The notes below the pieces were generated by a model that was not told the origin of the DNA, ran no database searches, and was given only the letters and a program-made list of their open reading frames with translations. From contig NZ_AUED01000002.1 in assembly GCF_000425805.1 (NCBI RefSeq), positions 1 through 64,000 of the forward strand: a stretch of 64,000 nucleotides of DNA. Direction: 5' to 3'. Below are positions 1 through 9,428 of the stretch, in pieces. The DNA is from Pseudomonas vranovensis DSM 16006 (lineage in GTDB: Bacteria; Pseudomonadota; Gammaproteobacteria; Pseudomonadales; Pseudomonadaceae). Made by a program: the position numbers and the translations under genes. How positions within the stretch are numbered: position 1 is the stretch's first letter; every line of letters starts with the position of its first letter.

Positions 1-26
1 TCTACGCTTTCCTCAGAGTGTGTCAA
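1..26 (-). promoter_or_regulatory. rrn promoter P3 (most downstream), truncated by the window edge
   Basis: Read on the minus strand, a perfect TTGACA -35 box (21-26) is followed after 16 bases by TAGA at the window end, the start of a probable TAGAAT -10 box. Same architecture as the two promoters behind it, pointing left toward an inferred 16S rRNA gene outside the window. Confidence 0.7.
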
Positions 27-107
27 GCGTTTATTTTGAAGTTTTCAGAATTTCTCTTTCAACTTCAACCGCTTAACTCGCTGCGATCTCTCGTCAGCGG
101 GAGGCGA

Positions 108-135
108 ATTCTACAGCGTTTCAATTCGCTGTCAA
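108..135 (-). promoter_or_regulatory. rrn promoter P2
   Basis: Minus strand: perfect TTGACA -35 (130-135), 16-base spacer, TAGAAT -10 (108-113), then a TCGCC-type GC-rich discriminator typical of stringently controlled rRNA promoters. It lies 109 bp upstream of P3 and shares box spacing and discriminator with P1. Confidence 0.8.
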
Positions 136-251
136 CCACCTTTTTCACCGCTGCCGATCTTTCGACCGAAGCACTTCCAGCACCACCTGAAACCGCTAAC
201 CCTTTGAAACTCAAGGAGTTTTCGGTTCCGACTACGCCGGAAGTGGGGCGA

Positions 252-279
252 ATTATAGACAGATCCACAGGGGCGTCAA
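252..279 (-). promoter_or_regulatory. rrn promoter P1 (most upstream)
   Basis: Minus strand: TTGACG -35 (274-279), 16-base spacer, consensus TATAAT -10 (252-257), followed by TCGCCCC. It is the first of three leftward tandem promoters filling 1-280 between the tyrS terminator and the window edge. That an rRNA operon follows is inferred from promoter quality and from remembered synteny (tyrS next to a 16S gene in P. putida). Confidence 0.8.
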
Positions 280-330
280 GGACTTATTTCAACTTTGTTT
301 CAGAAGCGGCGTTTTGACTATAAACAGCAA

Positions 331-358
331 GTAAAAAGCAGGGGCGCTACGCGCCCCT
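331..358 (-). terminator. rho-independent terminator of tyrS
   Basis: On the minus strand an 8-bp GC-rich stem (351-358 with 340-347, loop 348-350) is followed by GCTTTTTAC. It sits 16 bases after the tyrS stop and insulates tyrS from the leftward rRNA promoters. Confidence 0.85.
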
Positions 359-373
359 CTATATATAGGTAAC

Positions 374-1573
374 TTACTCAGCCTTCAGCGTAATACGCGC
401 GAAAGCTTTCTTGCCCGCCTGACAAACATGGGTAGCGCCCAACGCGAACACGAAACCGCGATCAACCACTTCGCCATCAACGCGAACGCTGCCCGCCGCG
501 AGCAAATCGCGAGCCGCCGCCGAGTTCTTCACCAGGCCCGCTTTGTTAAGGACAGCAGAGATTGGCATCTCTTCGCTTGCCAGCACTTCAACCTCCGGCA
601 GAACTTCCGGCAGCTCGCCTTCCTTCATGCGGTTGCCCGCAGCACGGTGAGCATTGGCCGCCGCCTCTTCACCATGGAAGCGCGCAACGATCTCTTCAGC
701 CAGCTTGATTTTGATGTCACGGGGGTTCGCACCCGCCGCCACATCAGCACGCAACGCATCGATCTCTTCCATCGAGCGGAAGCTGAGCAGCTCGAAGTAG
801 CGCCACATCAACGTGTCCGGGATCGACACCAGCTTGCTGTACATCACCCCCGGCGCCTCCTGGATGCCTACATAGTTACCCAGCGACTTGGACATCTTCT
901 TGACGCCATCAAGCCCCTCGAGCAGCGGCATGGTCACGATGTTCTGCGCTTCCTGACCGTAGGCACGCTGAAGCTCGCGCCCCATCAGCAAATTGAACTT
1001 CTGGTCGGTACCGCCCAGCTCGACATCACACTTGAGCGCGACAGAGTCGTACCCCTGCACCAGCGGGTAGAGGAATTCATGAATGGCGATCGGCTGATTG
1101 GTAGTGTAGCGCTTGTCGAAATCATCGCGCTCGAGCATACGCGCCACCGTGTACTGCGACGCCAGGCGAATGAAGTCAGCCGGGGTCAGTTTGTCCATCC
1201 AGGTGGAGTTGAAGGCAACCTCGGTCTTGGCCGGGTCGAGAATCTTGAACACCTGCTGCTTATAAGTCTCGGCGTTATCCAACACCTGCTCGCGGGTCAG
1301 CGGCGGACGCGTGGCGCTCTTGCCGCTCGGGTCACCGATCATGCCGGTGAAATCGCCGATCAGGAATATGACCTGATGCCCCAGATCCTGGAACTGGCGC
1401 AGCTTGTTAATAAGGACGGTGTGCCCCAAGTGCAGATCGGGCGCGGTCGGGTCGAAACCCGCCTTGATCCGCAGCGGCTGCCCACGCTTGAGCTTCTCGA
1501 CCAATTCGGACTCTACCAGTACCTCTTCCGCACCACGCTTGATCAGCGCTAGCTGCTCTTCAACCGACTTCAT
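374..1573 (-). CDS. tyrS: tyrosyl-tRNA synthetase
   Basis: Charges tRNA-Tyr with tyrosine in the cytoplasm (class I aminoacyl-tRNA synthetase). At 399 residues it fits the shorter TyrS type found in Pseudomonas. The class I signatures are visible: an HLGH motif in the N-terminal Rossmann domain and KMSKS in the second half, with a C-terminal S4-like RNA-binding segment (residues about 335-399). The reading frame extends 19 codons upstream to 1630, but the start MKSVEEQL at 1573 matches the family N-terminus and is preferred. It is transcribed toward the inferred rRNA operon and ends in its own terminator. Divergent from the M23 peptidase gene. Confidence 0.97.
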   Translation of the reverse strand: MKSVEEQLALIKRGAEEVLVESELVEKLKRGQPLRIKAGFDPTAPDLHLGHTVLINKLRQFQDLGHQVIFLIGDFTGMIGDPSGKSATRPPLTREQVLDNAETYKQQVFKILDPAKTEVAFNSTWMDKLTPADFIRLASQYTVARMLERDDFDKRYTTNQPIAIHEFLYPLVQGYDSVALKCDVELGGTDQKFNLLMGRELQRAYGQEAQNIVTMPLLEGLDGVKKMSKSLGNYVGIQEAPGVMYSKLVSIPDTLMWRYFELLSFRSMEEIDALRADVAAGANPRDIKIKLAEEIVARFHGEEAAANAHRAAGNRMKEGELPEVLPEVEVLASEEMPISAVLNKAGLVKNSAAARDLLAAGSVRVDGEVVDRGFVFALGATHVCQAGKKAFARITLKAE

Positions 1574-1741
1574 AACAGACCCGCAAGGCTCAGATTCAAA
1601 GGGCCCCAACCATACAAGATCAGCCATCAATTACAAGTTTTTGCCCCGGATGTGACCCCGAAGCCGACTGATGACGTCTGCGCGCTTGCGCCGAAGGGGA
1701 TTTGGTTATATTTTATACAGTTATTTCATCTTCATCATGTC

Positions 1742-1783
1742 ATTCATCTTTTCCAATTCATCTATTTCAAAGTCAATTCATCT
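1742..1783 (+). repeat. three direct ATTCATCT repeats abutting the M23 peptidase start codon
   Basis: The octamer ATTCATCT occurs at 1742-1749, 1756-1763 and 1776-1783, the last copy touching the ATG at 1784. A related TTTCATC lies at 1723. The segment 1700-1783 is AT- and pyrimidine-rich and has no recognisable Shine-Dalgarno. Function unknown; could be a translational control element or drift in an AT-rich leader. Confidence 0.6.
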
Positions 1784-3217
1784 ATGACCAACGAACCGCC
1801 TAAAGCGCCCCCGCTTTATCCGAAGAGCCATCTGTTGGCGGCCAGCGGCATCGCCGCCTTGCTCAGCCTGGCCTTGCTGGTGTTCCCCTCCAGCGAAGTA
1901 GAAGCCAAGAAGACCACCCTTAACCTGGAATTGGAGAGCCCTGCCGAGCAACTCAAGCAGGAGCCGGAAGCACCGCTGACCCAAAGCGCCAGCGCTGGTG
2001 AGACCTCCCCATTCGCCCAGATCGAAGATGGCGCTACGCCTGCGCAAGAGACTGCCAAGGTCGAGCCTGCACCTGCGCCAACTGCCGCACCGGAAGCTGC
2101 CCCTGCCAAGGACCCGAGCCACCGCGAAGTCACAGTCAGCCGCGGCGACACCCTGTCGACCCTGTTCGCCAAAGTAGGCCTGCCCTCCTCCGCGGTGCAT
2201 GAAGTACTGGCGAGCAACAAGCAAGCCAAGCAGTTCAGCCAGCTCAAAAGCGGCCAGGTACTGGAGATCGAGCTGGACAAGGGCGGTCAACTGGCCAGCC
2301 TGCACAGCAAGGTCAGCAACCTTGAAACCATTCGCCTGACCAGGAGCGCAAACGGTTACGCTTTCAATCGCGAGATCAGCAAGCCGGTTGTACGCTCAGC
2401 CTACGCACACGGCGTGATCAAGAGCTCATTATCGGCCTCCGGCCAGCGCGCCGGGCTGTCCCATAGCCTGACCATGGACATGGCGCGGATCTTTGGCTAC
2501 GACATCGACTTTGCCCAAGACATCCGCCAAGGTGATGAGTTTGACGTCATCTACGAGCAGAAGGTCATGGATGGCAAGGTTGTCGGCACAGGCAATATCC
2601 TCTCTGCCCGCTTCACCAACCGCGGCAAGACCTTCACTGCCGTTCGCTATACCAACAAGCAGGGCAACACCAACTACTACACCGCTGACGGCAACAGCAT
2701 GCGCAAGGCCTTCATCCGTACCCCGGTTGATTTCGCCCGCATCAGCTCGCGCTTTTCGGCGGGCCGCAAGCACCCGATCCTCAACAAGATCCGCGCCCAC
2801 AAAGGCGTCGACTACGCAGCGCCGCGCGGCACGCCAATCAAGGCCGCCGGCGATGGCAAGGTGCTGCTGGCCGGACGTCGCGGCGGCTACGGCAATACCG
2901 TGATCATCCAGCACGGCAACCGCTACCAGACCCTGTACGGGCACATGCAGGGCTTCGCCAAAGGCGTGAAGACCGGCGGCACCGTGAAACAGGGCCAGGT
3001 GATCGGCTACATCGGCACCACCGGCCTGTCGACCGGCCCGCACCTGCACTATGAGTTCCAGGTCAATGGCGTCCACGTCGATCCCCTGGGCCAGAAGCTG
3101 CCGATGGCCGACCCCATCGCCAAGGCTGAGCGCCAGCGCTTCCTGCAGCAGAGCCAGCCCCTGGTTGCACGCATGAACCAGGAAAAGGCCACCATGCTCG
3201 CGTCCAACAAGCGCTAA
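1784..3217 (+). CDS. M23-family murein DD-endopeptidase with LysM-like domain (MepM-like)
   Basis: Probable cell-wall hydrolase cutting peptide cross-links of peptidoglycan from the periplasmic side of the inner membrane. Of 477 residues, 17-34 form one N-terminal membrane anchor, 60-110 a Pro/Ala-rich linker, 115-165 a LysM/OapA-like murein-binding segment, and about 325-430 the M23 (LytM) domain. Zn ligands are visible as HKGVD (H339, D343) and HLH (420-422), so the enzyme looks active. The frame is open back to a GTG at 1652, but the upstream 44 residues are unlike the family and MTNEPPKAPP is the usual start. There is no clear ribosome-binding site. Followed after 3 bp by anmK, so endopeptidase and anhydro-muropeptide recycling are probably co-transcribed. 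Confidence 0.93.
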   Translation: MTNEPPKAPPLYPKSHLLAASGIAALLSLALLVFPSSEVEAKKTTLNLELESPAEQLKQEPEAPLTQSASAGETSPFAQIEDGATPAQETAKVEPAPAPTAAPEAAPAKDPSHREVTVSRGDTLSTLFAKVGLPSSAVHEVLASNKQAKQFSQLKSGQVLEIELDKGGQLASLHSKVSNLETIRLTRSANGYAFNREISKPVVRSAYAHGVIKSSLSASGQRAGLSHSLTMDMARIFGYDIDFAQDIRQGDEFDVIYEQKVMDGKVVGTGNILSARFTNRGKTFTAVRYTNKQGNTNYYTADGNSMRKAFIRTPVDFARISSRFSAGRKHPILNKIRAHKGVDYAAPRGTPIKAAGDGKVLLAGRRGGYGNTVIIQHGNRYQTLYGHMQGFAKGVKTGGTVKQGQVIGYIGTTGLSTGPHLHYEFQVNGVHVDPLGQKLPMADPIAKAERQRFLQQSQPLVARMNQEKATMLASNKR

Positions 3218-4312
<1,095 letters not shown>

Positions 4313-4320
4313 CCCTACCC

Positions 4321-4366
4321 GTACAACGCAAAACGCCGCGCGAATGCGCGGCGTTTTGCGTTGTAC
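4321..4366. terminator. bidirectional terminator between anmK and erpA
   Basis: Perfect 21-bp inverted repeat (4321-4341 with 4346-4366) around the tetraloop GAAT, placed between two convergent genes. Internal TTTT/AAAA steps give U-rich positions on either strand. Confidence 0.85.
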
Positions 4367-4378
4367 CCTACCCTGCGA

Positions 4379-4729
4379 TCAAATCGAGAACGATGAGCCG
4401 CAACCACACGTGGTGCTGGCATTCGGATTCTTGATGACGAAACGCGAGCCTTCCAGGCCTTCCTGGTAATCCACTTCGGCTCCTGCCAGGTATTGGAAGC
4501 TCATCGGATCGACCACCAGAGCCACGCCTTCGCGTTCGACAATGGTGTCGTCTTCGGCAACATCTTCATCGAAAGTGAAACCGTACTGAAAACCCGAGCA
4601 ACCGCCACCCGTCACGAACACTCGCAACTTCAGGCGATCGTTGCCTTCTTCATCGACCAGGGTCTTCACCTTGTGCGCTGCACCCTCTGTGAACTGCAAA
4701 GCCACTGGGGTGAAGGATTCGACGCTCAT
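4379..4729 (-). CDS. erpA: iron-sulfur cluster insertion protein ErpA
   Basis: A-type carrier that delivers Fe-S clusters to apo-enzymes such as the isoprenoid-synthesis enzymes. 116 residues, standard length. The three cluster-ligand cysteines are present: C44 in GGGCSG and C108/C110 in the C-terminal CGCG. The essential gene stands alone, convergent with anmK and sharing its terminator. A sigma70-type promoter is visible upstream. Confidence 0.97.
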   Translation of the reverse strand: MSVESFTPVALQFTEGAAHKVKTLVDEEGNDRLKLRVFVTGGGCSGFQYGFTFDEDVAEDDTIVEREGVALVVDPMSFQYLAGAEVDYQEGLEGSRFVIKNPNASTTCGCGSSFSI

Positions 4730-4776
4730 GCTGACTATCTCCCGGCGCTATGCCGCCATAATGCGTGATGACGCGC

Positions 4777-4806
4777 ATTATCCGCTTCTCCGAGAAAAGC
4801 GGTCAA
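4777..4806 (-). promoter_or_regulatory. probable erpA promoter
   Basis: Minus strand: TTGACC (4801-4806), 18-base spacer, GATAAT (4777-4782), 47 bp upstream of the erpA ATG. The spacer holds a short palindrome (CTTCTCCGAGAAAAG region, 4785-4799) that overlaps the polymerase site and could be an operator. No IscR site was recognised with certainty. Confidence 0.6.
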
Positions 4807-4830
4807 CAATACATAAGCTGCATGGGGTTA

Positions 4831-4872
4831 GCTGCAAGCTATAAGCAGATAGCTGATCGGCTGGCTTGCAGC
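4831..4872. repeat. imperfect palindromic element downstream of argC
   Basis: Nine-base inverted arms GCTGCAAGC (4831-4839) and GCTTGCAGC (4864-4872) with a 24-base loop, between the argC stop and the erpA promoter. GCAAGC-rich palindromes of this kind are dispersed in Pseudomonas intergenic regions; the element at 39385-39441 is related. May help end the argC transcript but lacks a clear U-run. Confidence 0.5.
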
Positions 4873-4885
4873 GTGTTCTTGTGGC

Positions 4886-5920
4886 TTAAGGCAGCAGGCC
4901 GGCATGGGAAAGGCCCACGCGCTCGTCCAGGCCGAAGAGGATGTTGAGGTTCTGCACAGCCTGGCCAGAGGCGCCTTTGACGAGGTTGTCGATTACCGAC
5001 AACACCACTACCAGGTCGCCACCCTGTGGCCGGTGCACGGCAATGCGACATACGTTGGCGCCACGCACGCTACGGGTTTCCGGGTGGCTGCCGGCCGGCA
5101 TTACGTCGACGAACGGCTCATCGGCGTAGCGTTTCTCGAACAATGCCTGCAGGTCGACCGAGGCGTCGGCGACCGTTGCGTACAGAGTGGAGTGGATACC
5201 ACGGATCATCGGCGTCAGGTGCGGAACGAAGGTCAGGCCGACGTCGCCCCCGGCAGCCCGGCGCAAACCCTGGGTGATTTCCGGCAGGTGGCGGTGGCCT
5301 TTGACCGCATAGGCTTTCATGCTTTCGCCGGCTTCGCAGAACAGCGAGCCGACCGAGGCGCCACGGCCGGCACCGCTGACACCCGACTTGCAGTCGGCGA
5401 TCAGGCGCGAAGCATCGGCAATACCAGCCTCCAGCAGCGGCAGGAAACCCAGTTGGGTGGCTGTCGGGTAGCAACCCGGAACGGCAATCAGGCGCGCCTG
5501 GCGAATTTGCTCGCGGTTGACCTCAGGCAAGCCATAGACCGCATCCTTGAGCAGTTCCGGCGCGCCATGGGGCTGGCCGTACCATTTGGCCCACTCATCA
5601 GCATCCTGCAGGCGGAAGTCGGCGGACAGGTCGATGACCTTGGTGCCCGCAGCCAGCAGCTCACCGGCCAGTGCATGGGCAACGCCATGGGGCGTGGCAA
5701 AGAAGACCACGTCGCACGCAGCCAGGGTTTTCACGTCCGGTACGCTGAACGCCAGGCCGTCGTAGTGGCCGCGCAGGTTCGGGTACATGTCAGCGACCGC
5801 CAGGCCGGCTTCGGAGCGCGAGGTGATGACAGCCACCTCAGCCTGTGGATGCTGTGCCAACAGACGCAGCAGTTCGACCCCGGTGTAACCCGTGCCGCCG
5901 ACGATACCGACCTTGACCAT
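4886..5920 (-). CDS. argC: N-acetyl-gamma-glutamyl-phosphate reductase
   Basis: NADPH-dependent reduction of N-acetylglutamyl phosphate to the semialdehyde, third step of arginine synthesis. 344 residues, standard. N-terminal Rossmann fold with GGTGYTG (8-14) and the catalytic cysteine C150 in VPGCYPTA. A weak leader (GTG-rich) precedes the ATG at 5920. Monocistronic, divergent from hemJ. Confidence 0.97.
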   Translation of the reverse strand: MVKVGIVGGTGYTGVELLRLLAQHPQAEVAVITSRSEAGLAVADMYPNLRGHYDGLAFSVPDVKTLAACDVVFFATPHGVAHALAGELLAAGTKVIDLSADFRLQDADEWAKWYGQPHGAPELLKDAVYGLPEVNREQIRQARLIAVPGCYPTATQLGFLPLLEAGIADASRLIADCKSGVSGAGRGASVGSLFCEAGESMKAYAVKGHRHLPEITQGLRRAAGGDVGLTFVPHLTPMIRGIHSTLYATVADASVDLQALFEKRYADEPFVDVMPAGSHPETRSVRGANVCRIAVHRPQGGDLVVVLSVIDNLVKGASGQAVQNLNILFGLDERVGLSHAGLLP

Positions 5921-6063
5921 AACGCGTGCCCCTTATCAACGAACCGACTGGAAAGCCCACGATAATAAGGGCCGTGGCACTGCCCTCACAACTGTTGAGA
6001 TGGCCCGCCAGGTGCCTAGCCTCTACTATCTGACGACCGTGAACCCTGAAGGAACTCAACCTC

Positions 6064-6489
6064 ATGCTTTTTCTCTGGATCAAAGCCCTGCACATCGTCA
6101 GCGTGGTCTGCTGGTTTGCCGGACTGTTCTACCTGCCACGGCTATTCGTCTATCACGCCCAGAGCCAGGACAGCATTAGTCAGGAGCGCTTCATTACCAT
6201 GGAGCGCAAGCTGTACCGCGGGATCATGGGCCCGGCAATGATTGCCACCTTCATTTTTGGTATCTGGCTGCTGAGCCTGACCCCGGGCTTCCTGAGCCAG
6301 GGCTGGATGCACGCCAAACTCACCCTGATTGTCCTGCTCACCGGTTACCACCACATGTGCGGTGCTCAGCTCAAGCGCTTCGCCCGCGGTGAAAACACCC
6401 GCAGTCACGTCTACTATCGCTGGTTCAACGAAGTGCCGGTGCTGATCCTGCTCGGCATCGTCATTCTGGTGGTGGTCAAACCGTTCTGA
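6064..6489 (+). CDS. hemJ: protoporphyrinogen IX oxidase HemJ
   Basis: Membrane enzyme for the penultimate step of heme synthesis (formerly UPF0093). 141 residues with four hydrophobic segments (about 3-23, 53-73, 81-101, 119-139). The conserved histidine in WIKALHIVSVVCWFAG (H10), YLPRLFVYH and HAKLTL are present. Ribosome site AAGGAA precedes the ATG by 9 bases. Followed by the nitronate monooxygenase gene 31 bp on. Confidence 0.93.
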   Translation: MLFLWIKALHIVSVVCWFAGLFYLPRLFVYHAQSQDSISQERFITMERKLYRGIMGPAMIATFIFGIWLLSLTPGFLSQGWMHAKLTLIVLLTGYHHMCGAQLKRFARGENTRSHVYYRWFNEVPVLILLGIVILVVVKPF

Positions 6490-6520
6490 TCCCTTATCAC
6501 TCAGCCTCGGGAAACCTGTC

Positions 6521-7477
6521 ATGTCATTGCCTGCCCTGCTCGAACAACGCTTGCGCCTGCCAGTGGTTGCGGCGCCAATGTTTCTGATCTCCAACCCGCA
6601 ATTGGTGCTGGCCTGCTGTGCCAACGGTGTGGTCGGTAGTTTCCCGGCGCTGAACCAGCGTGATAGCGCCGGTTTCAAGACCTGGCTCGAGGAGATCGAG
6701 TCAGGCCTTGAATCCCTGGACAAGCCTGCCCCGTACGCGGTCAACCTGATCGTCCATCAGAGCAACCCGCGCCTGCAGGCGGACCTCGCTATCTGTGTAG
6801 AACACAAGGTACCGATCGTGATCACCAGCCTGGGCGCGGTGAAAGAGCTGGTCGATGCCGTGCATAGTTATGGCGGGCTGGTGTTTCACGACGTCACTAC
6901 GCGCCGGCACGCGGAGAAAGCCGCCGAGGCAGGCGTCGATGGCCTGATCGCCGTGGCTGCCGGCGCTGGTGGCCATGCCGGCACCTGGAGCCCGTTCGCA
7001 CTGATTGCCGAGATCCGCCAGTTCTTCGACAAGACCCTGCTGCTGGCCGGCTGCCTGAACCGGGGCCACGAGATACTGGCAGCGCAACTGCTCGGCGCAG
7101 ACCTCGCCTACCTCGGTACGCGTTTTATCGCCACTCACGAAAGCCGCGCCCCGGATGCGTATAAAGAAATGATGCTGGGTGCCAAGGCAGCCGATATCAT
7201 CCACACCGCTGCGGTTTCCGGAGTACCTGCCAGCTTCATGCGCCAGAGCCTGGAAAACGCCGGCTTCGACATGGCAGCCCTGCGCGCCAATGTCGAAACC
7301 AAGCTCAAACCCATTGATGACGAAGCCAAAGCCTGGAAAACCGTCTGGTCTGCCGGGCAAGGTGTCGGTGCCATCGACGCGCTGTGCTCCACCGAGCAAT
7401 TGATCGCCCGCCTGGACGCCGAATACCGCCAGGCCCAAGCCTCTGCCGCATCCCTGAGCCAGCGCTGGCCCGGCTGA
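6521..7477 (+). CDS. nitronate monooxygenase family protein (FMN-dependent)
   Basis: 318-residue TIM-barrel flavoprotein of the 2-nitropropane dioxygenase/NMO family, which oxidises propionate 3-nitronate and related alkyl nitronates. Visible: N-terminal substrate/FMN segment VVAAPMFLISNPQL (about 15-28), GAGGHAGTWSPFAL (about 148-161) and the FMN phosphate loop GADLAYLGTRFIAT (about 190-203). The physiological substrate cannot be told from sequence. It lies in a rightward run with hemJ and an SDR gene; spacing (31 and 45 bp) allows co-transcription. Confidence 0.9.
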   Translation: MSLPALLEQRLRLPVVAAPMFLISNPQLVLACCANGVVGSFPALNQRDSAGFKTWLEEIESGLESLDKPAPYAVNLIVHQSNPRLQADLAICVEHKVPIVITSLGAVKELVDAVHSYGGLVFHDVTTRRHAEKAAEAGVDGLIAVAAGAGGHAGTWSPFALIAEIRQFFDKTLLLAGCLNRGHEILAAQLLGADLAYLGTRFIATHESRAPDAYKEMMLGAKAADIIHTAAVSGVPASFMRQSLENAGFDMAALRANVETKLKPIDDEAKAWKTVWSAGQGVGAIDALCSTEQLIARLDAEYRQAQASAASLSQRWPG

Positions 7478-7522
7478 CTCCTGTAAACTCTGCGCCCTGC
7501 CCCTAGCCCACTGGAGAACTGC

Positions 7523-8296
7523 ATGACCCGTTACGCCATGATCACCGGTGCCTCCAGCGGACTGGGCCTGGCACTGGCCGAAGCACTGGCACGCCGGGGG
7601 CGCAATCTGATTCTGGTGGCACGTCAACGCGACCTGCTCGAGAGCATTGCCATCGAGCTGACCCAGCGCTTTGGGGTAGAGGTGCTGTTTCGCGCTTGCG
7701 ACCTGGGTGAACCCTTGCGCCTTTCCGGCTTTTTGCTGGAACTGGAAGAAGGCGAGCGGCAGATCGACTTGCTGGTCAACTGCGCCGGTATCCGCACCTA
7801 CGGCCCGTTCCTGGCCCAGGAGTGGGGGGATGAGCAAGACCTTATCGAGGTCAATATTCTGGCCCTGACACGTCTGTGCCATGCACTGGGCAATGCCATG
7901 GCGGTCCAAGGAGGCGGCCAGATTCTCAACGTTGCCTCGCTGGCCGCCTTCGCCCCCGGCCCCTGGATGACCAGCTATGCGGCCAGCAAGGCCTATGTGC
8001 TGAGCTTTTCCGAGGGCTTGCGCGAGGAGCTCAAGCGTACTGGCATCAAGGTGTCTGTCCTGTGCCCGGGCCCGGTTCACTCGCCGCTGCGCCGCATTCC
8101 CCGCCTGGAGAAAGGCCAGCGCTGCCTGAGCCCGGAGGAAGTGGCGCTGTACACCGTGCGCGCATTGGAGAAAAACCGCGCCCTGATCATTCCAGGTCGG
8201 CGCAACCGCTGGCTGGCCTGCAGCCCACGCCTGCTCTCACGCTGGGTGGCACGCAAGTTGGCCGGGGCGATCAACCGGGCCTATTGCCCACGTTGA
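7523..8296 (+). CDS. short-chain dehydrogenase/reductase
   Basis: Classical SDR of 257 residues, NAD(P)-dependent. Nucleotide motif TGASSGLG (8-15), NCAG (86-89) and a complete catalytic set S139, Y152 and K156 (YAASK). An arginine at the end of the second strand (VAR) favours NADPH. GGAG ribosome site 8 bases before ATG. Substrate unknown; the C-terminal 60 residues are basic and Trp/Arg-rich, which may mean membrane association. Confidence 0.9.
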   Translation: MTRYAMITGASSGLGLALAEALARRGRNLILVARQRDLLESIAIELTQRFGVEVLFRACDLGEPLRLSGFLLELEEGERQIDLLVNCAGIRTYGPFLAQEWGDEQDLIEVNILALTRLCHALGNAMAVQGGGQILNVASLAAFAPGPWMTSYAASKAYVLSFSEGLREELKRTGIKVSVLCPGPVHSPLRRIPRLEKGQRCLSPEEVALYTVRALEKNRALIIPGRRNRWLACSPRLLSRWVARKLAGAINRAYCPR

Positions 8297-8368
8297 CCCG
8301 CCAAGGGCTGGGCGCCGACTCACAGCCTGAGTACACTCAGGCCCGACCCCCATCATGGAGCAACCGTA

Positions 8369-8707
8369 GTGGAAACTCTGTTTACCAAGATCATCAACCG
8401 GGAGATCCCGGCCAAGATCATCTACGAGGACGACCAGGTTCTGGCCTTCCACGATATCGCCCCACAGGCGCCGGTGCATTTTCTGGTTATCCCGAAAAAG
8501 CCCATCCGTACGCTCAACGACCTGACTGAAGAAGACAAAGGCCTGGCCGGACACATCCTGTTCACCGCCCAGCGCCTGGCCAAGGAACTGGGCTGTGAAG
8601 ACGGTTTCCGCGTGGTCATGAACTGCAATGAACTGGGTGGCCAGACCGTCTACCACATTCATATGCACGTGCTGGGTCAGCGCCAGATGCACTGGCCACC
8701 GGGCTGA
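8369..8707 (+). CDS. HIT-family nucleotide hydrolase (HinT-like)
   Basis: Purine nucleoside phosphoramidase-type protein of 112 residues. The histidine triad reads HIHMH (96-100) after GGQTVY, with an N-terminal [17 protein letters not shown] typical of HinT. The start codon is GTG at 8369; no in-frame ATG gives the family N-terminus. Stand-alone between the SDR gene and coq7. Confidence 0.94.
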   Translation: METLFTKIINREIPAKIIYEDDQVLAFHDIAPQAPVHFLVIPKKPIRTLNDLTEEDKGLAGHILFTAQRLAKELGCEDGFRVVMNCNELGGQTVYHIHMHVLGQRQMHWPPG

Positions 8708-8772
8708 TCCAGGGCAAGCCCGATCAACCTGATTGCGGTAAACTGTCGGGCACATTCTTGCGGAGGTGCCCG

Positions 8773-9420
8773 ATGGCTACCGAACGTCACTATTCGCCGC
8801 TCGACCGCTTGTTGCTGCAGGCCGATACCGCCATGCGCACCTTGCTTCCCTTCAGCGGCCAACCTTCCCGCCCCTCGCCGGCCATCATCCAGCCGGACGT
8901 CGACCTGGACGATACCCAAACCCGCCACGTGGCCGGGCTCATGCGTATCAACCACACCGGTGAAGTCTGCGCCCAGGCGTTGTACCAGGGCCAGGCCCTG
9001 ACCGCCAAGCTGCCGCAGGTACGCAAGGCCATGGAACATGCCGCCGAAGAAGAAATCGACCACCTGGCCTGGTGCGAACAGCGCATCCGCCAGCTGGGAA
9101 GTCATCCAAGCGTGCTCAATCCGCTGTTCTACGGCATGTCGTTCGGCATTGGCGCGTTGGCAGGCCTGGTCAGCGACAAAGTCAGCCTGGGGTTCGTCGC
9201 CGCTACCGAGCATCAGGTGTGCAAGCACTTGGACGAACATCTGGAGCAGATCCCGGCCGAGGATGAAAAATCCCGGGCTATCCTTGAACAGATGCGCGTT
9301 GACGAACAACAACACGCCGAGTCGGCCCTGGAGGCTGGCGGATTCCGTTTCCCAGCTCCCGTGCGCTTTGGGATGAGCCTGATGGCCAAGGTCATGACCA
9401 AGAGCACCTACCGTATCTAG
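8773..9420 (+). CDS. coq7: 2-polyprenyl-3-methyl-6-methoxy-1,4-benzoquinone monooxygenase
   Basis: Di-iron hydroxylase for a late ubiquinone step. 215 residues, standard for the Pseudomonas type that replaces UbiF. Ferritin-like metal ligands are visible: NHTGEVCAQ (E about 63), [11 protein letters not shown] (ExxH), [12 protein letters not shown] and DEQQHAESA. The frame runs back to 8758, but [13 protein letters not shown] with a GGAGG ribosome site 7 bases upstream is the start. Ends 8 bp before the DUF2157 gene. Confidence 0.96.
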   Translation: MATERHYSPLDRLLLQADTAMRTLLPFSGQPSRPSPAIIQPDVDLDDTQTRHVAGLMRINHTGEVCAQALYQGQALTAKLPQVRKAMEHAAEEEIDHLAWCEQRIRQLGSHPSVLNPLFYGMSFGIGALAGLVSDKVSLGFVAATEHQVCKHLDEHLEQIPAEDEKSRAILEQMRVDEQQHAESALEAGGFRFPAPVRFGMSLMAKVMTKSTYRI

Positions 9421-9428
9421 GACACGCC

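Noticed and set aside
428..1552. 374-codon open frame antisense to tyrS
   Set aside because: Shadow of tyrS; no supporting motifs.
1652..1783. 44-residue N-terminal extension of the M23 peptidase from a GTG at 1652
   Set aside because: The extension is unlike the family and is encoded by the AT-rich leader with repeats; the MTNEPPKAPP start fits better.
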